Source: JAGOJE01 sp964553715
Lineage (GTDB): Bacteria > Pseudomonadota > Alphaproteobacteria > Rickettsiales > Rickettsiaceae
Direction: 5' to 3'
Length of the DNA: 64,000 nt
NCBI GenBank assembly: GCA_964553715.1
Contig: CAZKKY010000004.1
Location: 1-64,000, forward strand
In this document: positions 31,053 through 40,779 of the stretch, piece after piece
Numbering within the stretch: the stretch's first letter is position 1
Layout of the letters: every line of letters starts with the position of its first letter
Translations under genes and position numbers: made by a program
The notes under the pieces: model-generated
The model's database searches: none
Told to the model about the DNA's origin: nothing
What the model saw: only the letters and a program-made list of their open reading frames with translations

Positions 31053-34000
31053 TTATTTCTCTTCCTCATCTTTTTTTGCTTTTTTAGCATCTTCTTTTGC
31101 CTGTAATTCTCTAGCTAAATTAATCAGTCTTTGTTTTTCTCTAGCTGCTTCAAGAATCCTTTCTTTTTCCTCGTTTGCTTTTTTTTCTGCTCTTTCTCTA
31201 TCCTTTTTAAGTTCTTCTTCATAATCCTCTTGATCCTTTTTATCTTTTTTCTTACGTTTTAATTTTTCTTCCTTAGAAATAGGCTCTTGATAATCTGCAA
31301 TAATATTTTTTGTTTCTGTGAGAGCTTCATTGAAAGTTTTACGGAAGTCATCAAAATTATCTTTTGCCTCTTTTTCTAACTTATCGCTAAATCCTTCTCC
31401 GCCTACCATATCTATAAACTCTTTAGCATCAGTTTTTATATTTTCTGTTTTTTCGCGCATCTTATTAAGAGTTTTATGTTTTGCGATAGATGCTGTGTCT
31501 TTTACATCTTCTTTGATATTATTTGCTAGTTTTTTTGCTCCTTTATAAAGCTTACCTGGAGCACTCGTAGAAACAGCCTCATGGAATGCCTCTACTTGTT
31601 TCTTAGCTTTTGCACGTTCTTTATTGAGCGCATCGTCTAAAACTTGCTCTGCATAATAAGCTTTCTCTTTTCTTGCATTCTCTCTTTTGCTTAATTTAGG
31701 ATCGTCTACATACTGGGTAAAGGTAGTAGATTTATGAAGTGTATCAGTTTTCTTACCTCCAAGCATTTCGCGAATCTTTGCGTTATCAATTTTTTTAATC
31801 TCTTCTTTTTTACGTTTCTTTCTAAGAGATGCATGTTTTATATCTGATGCTTTATCTCTAAGATTTTCTACCCTTTCTTCTACACCCTTCTTAACCTTAG
31901 AAGCTAGATCTTTCGTTCCCCTATAAAGTTTAGCAGGAGCGCTCGTAGAAACAGCCTCATGGAATTCCTCTACTTGTTTTTTAGCTTTTGCACGTTCTTT
32001 ATTGAGCGTATCGTCCAAAACTTGCTCTGCATAATAAGCTTTCTCTTTCCTTGCATTCTCTCTTGCACTTAGTTTAGGATCATCTACATACTGTGTAAAT
32101 GTAGTACGTTTGTTAAACGTGTCTGTTTCCTTACCTCCTAGCATCTCAGCAAGCTTTGCTTTATCAATTTTAGCAAGCTCTGATGTTTTATGTTTACTTC
32201 TAAGAACAGCATTTTTTACATCTGATGCTTTATCTCTTATGTTTTCAGAAGTTTCAATAGCTATTTGAGATGTCTTGTCTGCTAGTTTTTTCCCTTTAGC
32301 ATATTGTTTATTTGCAAATTTTGATGCTGGATCTATAGCTTTACTGCGAATTTTTTCAGCTAGTTTATTTGAAGCATCCTTACCCCTATTATAATGCTTT
32401 GTAGCGAAATCAGATACAGATTTAGTTGTTTTATCTAGAGACTTCTTCGCTGGATCTATAGCTTTATCTTTGATTTGTTTCCCAACTTTATCGCTTATAT
32501 CTTTACCTTTTTGTAATTGTTTATTTGCGAATTCCTTTCCATCTTTCTTAACTTTCTCAGCTAGTTTTTTTGCTCCCTTATATGCTTGTACAGGTGCACT
32601 AGTTGAAACTGCTTCATTAAATGCCTCTACTTGCTTCTTAGCTTTTTCGCGCTCTTGATTAAGTTTGTGATCTAACTCCTGCTCTGCATAATATGCTTTT
32701 TCTTTTCTTGCATTCTCTCTTGCGCTAAGCTTCGGATCGTCTTTATACTGCGTAAATGTTGTAGGTTTGTTAAGTGCGTCAGTTTTCTTACCACCAAGCA
32801 TTTCGCGAATCTTTGATTTATCAATTTTTTTAATCTCTTCTTTTTTACGTTTGTTTCTAAGAGATGCATTTTTGATATCTGATGCTTTGTCTCTAATTCT
32901 TTCAGAAGTGTCAACGGCCATCTTAGAAGTTTTTTGTGCTAGTTCTTTCGCTTTATCATACTTCTTTGTTGCAAGATCAGATACAGACTTAGTTGTTTTA
33001 TCTATAGATTTTTTCACTGGATCTATCGCTTTACTGCGAATTTNNNNNNNNNNNNNNNNNNNNNNNNNNNNNNNNNNNNNNNNNNNNNNNNNNNNNNNNN
33101 NNNNNNNNNNNNNNNNNNNNNNNNNNNNNNNNNNNNNNNNNNNCAGATACAGATTTAGTTGTTTTATCTATAGATTTTTTCACTGGATCTATCGCTTTTG
33201 CTTTGATTTGCTTACCAACTTTATCGCTTAGATTTTTACCTTTTTGTAATTGTTTATTTGCAAATTGCTCTCCATCTTTCTTAACTTTATCCATAGTGTT
33301 TTTAGCTTTTTTAGAAATAGCATCTAATTTGGCCTTAGGATCTGGTAAAGATTCTCTAAATTTACGAACTTTTTCACTTGATTTAAGTTTATGTGAACCA
33401 ATTTTAGCATCAGTATCTTTTGCAATTTCTGATGCCTTATCTTGACGCGCTTGTTCTCTTGACTTAGGTTCGGTAGAGTTTTTGCTATCTGGACTACTAG
33501 CTGAAACAGGAGGAACATTGATAGGTTCTTCAGCTGGACCTTTAGAAGACTCTTTACTAGTAGGTTCGGTAGAGTTTTTGCTATCTGGACTATTAGCTGA
33601 AACAGGAGGAACATTGATAGGTTCTTCAGCTGGACCTTTAGAAGATTCTTTACTAGTAGGATCAACACTTTGTGCCTTTGATGAAGTTTCTGGGCTTGGA
33701 GTATCTGGACTAGCAGAACTACCATCTAATTTAATTTCAGAGTTCTTAGCAGCAAGCGATGCATTTACTAATTCATTTGTATATTCAGGATTACTCATTA
33801 ATGCTGCTTTAGCATTTGATAAATTCTGGAAGTCAGCTACAGCATTTGGATTTGAAGTATTTTTATCTGGATGATTTTCAAGAGCCAGTTTTTTATATGC
33901 TTTGTTAATTGCTTTTTCTACATCCTCTGGTGTAGCAGGAGTTTGTTTTTTCGCTAAGTCTTCTACAGCTTTACTGACTATTTTATTAGCAAATTGTTCT

Positions 34001-36828
34001 ACTCCTGGATCTTTAGATATTGCAGGCGGTACAGGAGTTTTAGGCGCATTAGTTGAGGAAGAACTGCTCTTATCTCCGCTAGGTGGTGTTGAAGAACTAC
34101 TATTATCTCCGCTAGGTGGTGTTGCACCAGTTGAAGGAGGAGGAGCACTATCTGGAATTGCCCCTGTTGTAGGAGGTGCACTAGGTGGAATTGCGCTAGT
34201 TTCAGAAGAAGAGTTAGGTGCTAAATTAGTAGGATTAGCAACAAAAGCACCTGAACCTGACCCAATATTAGTACTAGCTACATTACTACCACTTAGGCTT
34301 GGAATGTTAGGTGGCATATTTTGCATTTTTCCTAAAGTCTCAGTAACTGCTTTATTAAATGATGATATATTTCGAGCAGCTTTTACAGGCATTCTTATTG
34401 CGGCAAATGGTGCTTCTTTAAGATCATCCAGGATACCTTTTGTTCCTTCTTGTCCAGCAAGCCCTCCTCCACTCATACCTATAGATGTTAAGCTTCCTAC
34501 TATTGCAGTGACATAACCTGATAAACCAGATGTCATATTTGCTAAACAGAAAAATATTATAGAAGAACTCGCAATACCAAGATAAGAAGAAGGGTCTCCA
34601 GACACTATGTTTCCACTACTAGCATTAGGAGCATAAAATGGAATAGCAAATAATTTGATTGGAGTAAAATGATGTATATAACCCGGTATTGATATACCAA
34701 TATTTAATGTGATAGGGAACCAATTATCATCCCAGCAAGATCCTAGTACAGCATTTTGTAGTTGTGCAACTAATATATCATCAATCATAAAGAAAAATAA
34801 TATAAACACTGTAGGATAAAGTGCAGCATTGAAAATTGCGCTTAGCCAGTTTCTAAATAAATGAGCCGTTTTAGAAAATAACAAGAATATCATGAATATA
34901 GGTGCTAAAGAAATAAGCACTGAAACCATAATAAATGCCATGATATAAGCTATTATAGTTTCTATCATAGTAAATAAATACTTCCATAATCCCACAATAA
35001 CAAGCAGAGACCAGAAAGTAAGACCAGAATTGAAGTCTAAAAATTCAATAACTAAATTTGCCCATAAATTTTCATTAAAATATTTATCTAAAATAAAATC
35101 TACGAAACCAAACATATTATCGTTACTATTTGTACCTATTATTTTATAGATTAAAGCACTCATCCCTTCAGAAAATATTACAAATAGATTGCTATTAAAC
35201 ACAGCCCAACTCTGAGAGCTAAACATAGCAACAACTAGTGAAATTTTTATAACTCTATATACTAAATCTGATAATTTTATAGACACTGCCCCAGCTAAGA
35301 AAAACAAACTATATAATATTATATATAAATTAAGCGCGCTATAAGCTATGGCCCTTAATCTTGGAGTAGTACTAAGACTCAAATATAAGTTTCTAGTAAC
35401 ATTGTATACAGCCTTACATATTGGATTCACAACGTCATTTAGAACAAACTCTGACAAAGCAGTATCACCAGTATAGTTCCCATAATAAATAGTAATATTG
35501 CCACTAGGATTATTAGTTGCATTAACTTTTACCCATAACATACCTCCGTTGCTTGGGAAAACTTCATCGTTAGCTGCAATACTATATCCATCTCCGGTTG
35601 GAGTATTATTAGAAACGATATATTCAACATTTATAGCACTTTGATCTATTGCTCCTGTAGAACTACCTACCTCTACTTCTAAAAAATATCTGCCTACATG
35701 AAGATAATTAAGCCACAGTTCCTGTAACATGGCTGCAGTAGGCTGAGTAGTTGATGTCCAAGATGACATGAATTGATATGGAAAAATTACAAATCTATTC
35801 CCTATTTCCTGGCTAAACATATTACCTATGGACCAACTAGTATTAAAATCTAAAACACCAGAATAATTTGCGATAGTTGAAAAAACAGGCTGCCCAGTAA
35901 CAAAACTAGTAGTAAAAGGCTGATATGTTGGTTTTACTATCTGCCCTGCAACAGATATTGTCATACCTCTACCCTCATCGTAATAACAAGCAGAATTCTG
36001 CAATCCATCTGTGCCGACCTGGCATGATGGTAAAGGAGCTAAGTTAAGTTTACCAATAGAGCCAGCAATAAAAGGGCTAGACCCACTCCCTGATGGTAAT
36101 GGTGAAGAAAGAGTTGATGAAGAGCTACATCTGTAAGTGCTTGTAGGATATATTGAAGGATTGGCATTTAAGTAAGAACAGAGAGCATTTACAGAGCTAT
36201 AAAGCACTCTATTATCTACATTAAGCATAGTAGATGTATAGATATATATCTGAGATGCAGACTGATTTGGTATGTTATCTATATTAGGATAACCAGGTGT
36301 ATTAAAGAAGTGACTAGCATTTATTAGGTTAATATTAATAATATCACCAGCGTTAACAGCTATGGATTTTCTTCCAGATCCAAAACCAAAATAATTAACA
36401 TAATCCTGTGCTATTGTTAAAGGATTAGTAGCCTGCCAAGATCCATTTTGATATGAAACTAAAGAACCAGGACCAGATAATTGTCCTGGATAACTATCAA
36501 AATCTGATATCCAGGTACCATTAGTATAATTATATTGTTTTATAATCACTTGTGGTCTATTAAAACGCGGATCTATCTTATAAAAAATTCGATATTTCCT
36601 AGGTGGACTACTTAATGCTGATGTGTTCCATGCTAGCTTTAAAGATTTTTTAGAGGTAATATGTGTTCCTGTACTGATCCATTGATTGTTACTATTGGCA
36701 AGATCAATTATTTTTTTCCCAGTATTCAAGATAGAAAAATTTGGAGCAGGGATACATCCAGCAAAGGCGAAATTTGTATTAAATAATAAGAGTAATAAAA
36801 GTATTTTTATAACTTTTTTTAAAAACAT
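31053..36828 (-). CDS. virB6: VirB6-like T4SS protein (fourth copy) with J-domain and repeat tail; interrupted by a scaffold gap
   Basis: VirB6 proteins are polytopic inner-membrane parts of the type IV secretion channel. The start at 36828 (MFLKKVIKILLLLLLF, a signal or anchor) is supported by GGGGGAGG seven bases upstream. An extracytoplasmic region follows, then a multi-helix VirB6/TrbL-like core to about residue 780. The tail runs through Pro/Ser-rich sequence, a J-domain-like segment with HPD at 986-988, two 32-residue repeats (TSKESSKGPAEEP type) and a Lys-rich helical region. The 100-N gap at 33044-33143 hides part of that region. Both flanks read in frame into the gap and belong to the same repeat (DKTTKSVSD before, KIRSKAIDP after), so the lysine-rich frame from 33017 to 31053 is the C-terminus of this protein, which has at least 1,890 residues. 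Confidence 0.85.
31512..31859 (-). repeat. 116-codon module, third copy, in the virB6-4 tail
   Basis: This copy runs from RDKASDIKHASLR to KKLANNIK. Shared landmarks of all three copies are EMLGGK, TTFTQY, DDPKLS, ENARKEKAYYAEQ and EAVSTSAP. It lies 30 bp after the second copy and shares nearly identical stretches with it. Confidence 0.85.
31890..32237 (-). repeat. 116-codon module, second copy, in the virB6-4 tail
   Basis: This copy runs from RDKASDVKNAVLR to DLASKVK and has the same 116-codon length as the others without internal insertions or deletions. It is more divergent at its start (LRSKHKTSELAKIDK) than the other two. Confidence 0.85.
32547..32894 (-). repeat. 116-codon module, first copy, in the virB6-4 tail
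   Basis: This copy runs from RDKASDIKNASLR to KKLAEKVK. It is separated from the second copy by a different Lys-rich segment (GKEFANKQLQKGKDISDKVG), part of which also occurs before the scaffold gap, so at least two kinds of repeat alternate in the tail. Confidence 0.85.
33044..33143. other. Scaffold gap (100 N) inside virB6-4
   Basis: Exactly 100 N, so the real length is unknown. The coding frame on both sides can only be joined if the true gap is a multiple of three; 100 is not, and this artificially splits the gene. Comparison with the intact repeat near 32340-32430 suggests that at least about 18 codons are missing. Confidence 0.95.
33467..33658 (-). repeat. Two tandem 96-bp repeats in virB6-4
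   Basis: Two near-identical 96-bp units (33467-33562 and 33563-33658) encode two 32-residue copies containing SKESSKGPAEEPINVPPVSA and SPDSKNSTEP. Differences are single bases, for example Asn versus Ser after PVSA. They lie between the J-domain-like segment and the Lys-rich region. Confidence 0.9.
33770..33955 (-). other. J-domain-like segment within VirB6-4
   Basis: The encoded sequence includes TPEDVEKAINKAYKKLALEN, then HPDKN, then a second helix-like stretch FQNLSNAKAALMSNPEY. This matches the J-domain pattern of helix II (KAYKKLA), the invariant HPD loop (codons 33865-33873) and helix III. Helix I is less clear (AVEDLAKKQ). J-domains stimulate Hsp70 (DnaK) ATPase through the HPD motif, so the tail could recruit DnaK if it lies in the cytosol. 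Confidence 0.78.
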
Positions 36829-36829
36829 C

Positions 36830-39800
36830 TTATTTACCTCCCCCATCCTTTAAGTCCTCATCTGACTTTTTATTAGAAGAGTCGTTGTTTCCGTTATCAT
36901 TATTCGTACTTACATTACCAGAAGCAGTAGCCTCGCTCGCACCACCGTCAGTACTTTTAGTATCAGTATCTGTCTTCACATTGCTGTTACCATCACNNNN
37001 NNNNNNNNNNNNNNNNNNNNNNNNNNNNNNNNNNNNNNNNNNNNNNNNNNNNNNNNNNNNNNNNNNNNNNNNNNNNNNNNNNNNNNNNNNNNNNNNCACT
37101 TGTACCACTCGCACTACTACTTGCGCTACTAGTACCATCTCCAGTACTACTGCTACTTGCATTAGCATCAACATTGCTGCTACCTGTATCATTCTTGCTA
37201 CTAGCGCTACCAGAAGCGCTAGCGTCGCTATTACCACCGCCAGTACTTTCAGTATTTGTATCTGTCTTCACATTGCTGTTACCATCACCACTTGTACCAC
37301 TCGCACTACTACTTGCGCTACTAGTACCATCTCCAGTACTACTGCTATTTGCATTACTACCGACACTGACCGTCCCACCTGTATTTTCACTACTAGCTTT
37401 AGTACTTGCGCTAGCCTTAGCATCACCAATAGTTTTGGTTTCACTAGAAGTGTTAGCACTACTCTTACCACCACCACTAGAAGTACTAGTTTTACTACTA
37501 GCACTAGCACTACCATCTCCGCTACTACTCGCACTCAGGTTACTAGAAGTACTAGTTTTAGTATCGTTAGTACCTGCACCAGTACTACTGGAAGCACCAG
37601 CACTGCTACCAGGACCACTAACGGTAACTTGATCAGAGCTATTAGAACTACTAGAACCACCACTTCTACTACTGCTACTACTGGAACTACTAGAACTACT
37701 TGAGCTAGCGCTACTACCTCCCCCGCCACCTCCGTCAGAACCGCCGCCACCACTACCGGAACCTCCTCCTCCGGATTTCCCTCCAGATCCGGCTTCGCCA
37801 CCGCCGCCGCCTCCAGATTTTTCTCCAGATCCCTCTCCTTTTGCTGCTTTACCACCTTTATATACTCCTTCCATAGCCATCCCAAGGCTACGATTAGCAG
37901 CTTTTTGTATCATTGGCGCTATTTTATTTAAACGTGTTACTTTAGCAAAAGATTTCGTCATATTACTAGAAGCTGCCTGAGCACTTGCACCTCCCCCAGA
38001 ATTTGTAAGTCTAGATGTCAACGAAGATGAAAAATCACCATACCCATAAAGACAAAATGCAAGCATACCGAGAGAAAAAATATCTCCTATATTCATTCCT
38101 ATAAGAGCGTCTCTATAATCCATTCCCCAAGGAGTAAACCAATACATGCAAAAACTAGGCACGTCTAAGAAAAATAATGGAATGCCTCCTAATGTAGTAA
38201 AGGGCAAACCAAATACAACACTACATTTCCAGCAGACGCTAAAAGACAGAATATTATCCAGAAAAATTTCGATAAATTGAGTAAGTATTATTATCCCTAC
38301 TAGTAAAATCATTGGCTCTAATAAAAACCTTACTAACGCTTTAATCCAGTTATCAAACAAAGAATATGTTTTTTGAAAAAGCATAAATGTAAGAAAGATT
38401 GGAGCAAGGCTTATAAGTACAGCAACTCCTATAAAAGACATTATGTAAACACATATTGCTCTTAATAAAGATAATACTACCATGATAGTTAGAGTTGTTA
38501 TTATTATAAAATAAAATACTCCGGCAAAACCAAAACTTAGAATAGATAAAATCTGTACAGTAAATATTTTTGTGAAAAATATTTTAGTTAGAAGATCATT
38601 TAAAAACATAAATGGATTTATTACTCCCGAAGAAGTTTCCATACTATAGCCTGCCATATTTGCTATAATCTGATTAGTAAATTGCAAAAGAAAATTAAAT
38701 ACATATTGATTAAAAAATAAATAGGTTTGTCCATTGATTAACCCTGCAACAAAAGAAATTTTTATTATTCTCATTACTAAATCTTTAGCAGAAATCTGAA
38801 CCATTCCCATGAGAAACATCATTGCAAAAGTTATGATATAGAGGCTAAGCACACCTCTGACATATTGAAAAAAATCAAAGCATTTAGCAGGATCGCTATT
38901 GTAGCATGTCATATTGCTAAAAACCTTCTGCCCTGCTGTCATTACTAAGTGATTCATTTGCACTAAAACTGGTGTTAAAAAATCTCGCGCGAATTGTTCA
39001 TGCTCTACTGGGCTTAAAACACTAAGTTCATATTGACCTATACTCTTTTTATAATCTTCAGAATGATTATTGATCAAGACCCATAAGTTACCTGTATTAG
39101 GTGACACTAAAGACGTTATATATTTCCCGTCACTTTTCTGAAAAGATAATACTTGAGGTGAAGGAAGAGAGGCAGATTCAGGATTATTAACATCAATCGA
39201 AGGATCAACTACAAGATATTGCACAGCACCTCTATTTGGATAATTTACATCTGTTATGGCAACACCATTAGATCTTGAGCATTTAGTTTGCTGAAGTTGA
39301 ATCATATATCCACCAGTATTATTACTTGGATTGCCATTATTTAAAAGATAATATTGCAAATAGTAACTATATGTTGGAGAGGCTGTATCACTAGTGATAC
39401 TTAAAATCTGGTTATTATTAGAAACCTCAGCAAAGCAATATCCGCTAGTACCTGGAGTACATGAGCTAGTAGATGCAGGAGATCCTCTGGAAGATGCACT
39501 GGTTGGATTAAGGCTAGTATCAAATCTATACAATAAAGCTGTCGCAGTATCTGCAGAAAACCAGAACAAACTAGGTGGCGATGCTGGATATGCAAAATGG
39601 TTTTGTCTTCTGTCTCGTCCGGGTCTAATGTCTGTACGCAGACATGGTGATCCGTTAATTACAGTATTATTCGGATTATTAATACAATATTGATTGCATA
39701 TATTTAACTCTGGATTACCATTACCATTGCTTGGGTGTGAATTATCACAATCTGATGGTGCTGCACATTGTGGATAAGCACTATTGCTAACTAGACTACT

Positions 39801-40691
39801 AATATTAGTAGAATATGGAACAGTATATGACCCTAAAGAATCGTATGATGCCCCTACAGTAATAGTATCTGGGACTCCCGTAAGAGAGGTAGACCAGTAA
39901 TAACGATCCTCATAACAGTTATCTGGGTTGGTACCAGCACAAGCACCACTTCTGCAGCATCTATAACTATGCGTATATTCTAAATTATAACAGTTTTTTA
40001 CACCAAGATAACTAGTATTAATAGGATATATTGAATATATTCCGCAGACTGGACTATAAGTACTTTGCCCAGATGTACAATTTCCTGTAGTTGTCTGCCC
40101 TGTAATAGCGCTAGTATAAGATACTGAAGGATTAGATGTACTTGGCACTATTTGTACTAACAGCTGATCGTTTAAATCTACCTGAGCAACATTCCACCAT
40201 GTTCCTTGTTTTGCATCTAGCATGATTGTTAAAAATGTGGAATCCCCCACTCGTGGTATTGTAATAGGACTAGCGGTAGATGGATTTACATGACCATTTG
40301 CATTATTTTGCTCAGGATTATAAGCTGGCAAAGTAGCTTCGCACAAACTTATCGTACCAGATATCGCAAGATGCGCCTGGACTCCTGCTGATACCGTTAT
40401 ACCAGTATTATACCACTTGCCATATCCATTAGGGTCAGGCGCATATGATGTTGTGCCATCGCTATTTTGTACCTCAATACTAGAATAATTACCGCTTGCT
40501 TGTATTTTTACACTTTGTGATACAACATCAAAGCTCTTTCCACTTGAATCCTTAGAACCGTATCTTAAAATACATCCAAGATCTAGTAATGACAGTAACA
40601 TACCAATCATATATAGAATGGATACTAGTATTGCGAGGCAAACGCTAACAACCATCATTATTGATTTTATTTTTCCGAAATTCTCAGTCAT
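36830..40691 (-). CDS. virB6: VirB6-like T4SS protein (third copy) with Ser/Gly-rich repeat tail; interrupted by a scaffold gap
   Basis: The first ~1,000 residues form a standard large Rickettsiales VirB6: an N-terminal hydrophobic anchor (VVSVCLAILVSILYMIGMLL), a Cys-containing extracytoplasmic region, and a core of several membrane helices (LYIITFAMMFLMGMVQISAK onward). After GVYKGGKAAKGEGSGEKSGG the tail is almost only Gly, Ser, Thr, Ala, Asp and Asn, including runs of 10 or more serines and a 64-residue repeat. The 100-N gap interrupts the repeat. Reading resumes in another frame with DGNSNVKTDTDTKSTDGG and ends NKKSDEDLKDGGGK. The stop is one base ahead of the virB6-4 start. AGAAAG precedes the ATG. 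Confidence 0.87.
36997..37096. other. Scaffold gap (100 N) inside virB6-3
   Basis: Exactly 100 N within the Ser-rich repeat. The bases at the two edges join to a GGT glycine codon that fits the repeat perfectly, so the true missing length is probably zero or a whole number of 192-bp units. Confidence 0.95.
37097..37380 (-). repeat. 192-bp (64-codon) repeat in the Ser-rich tail of virB6-3
   Basis: Sequence beginning at 37097 recurs at 37289, a period of 192 bp. Each unit encodes a segment with SSSTGDGTSSASSSASGTS and then DGNSNVKTDTNTEST. One full unit is visible and a second is cut by the gap at 36997-37096; a diverged partial unit follows on the far side. Confidence 0.85.
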
Positions 40692-40779
40692 TTTTCTTTC
40701 TAAATTATAATTTCAGTAACATATTAAAAACAAAGTTTATATTATTTATGACTACACCACTAGTTTCCATAAGCCAAAT

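Noticed and set aside
31053..33017. A separate 654-residue lysine-rich gene starting with GTG
   Set aside because: The frame continues upstream of the GTG into the scaffold gap with the same repeat sequence, so it is the C-terminus of virB6-4.
33482..34516. Long plus-strand frames opposite the virB6-4 tail
   Set aside because: They mirror the Pro/Ser/Gly-rich codons of the minus-strand gene and show no start signals or recognisable domains.
36830..37237. A separate 135-residue gene after virB6-3
   Set aside because: Only the part after the N-block is in the real frame; the part before is the Ser-rich repeat read in a wrong frame (Val/Leu/Met-rich).
36885..37703. Thr/Ser- or Leu/Ala-rich plus-strand frames opposite the virB6-3 tail
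   Set aside because: Shadow of the low-complexity tail; composition is explained by complementing Ser/Gly/Ala codons.
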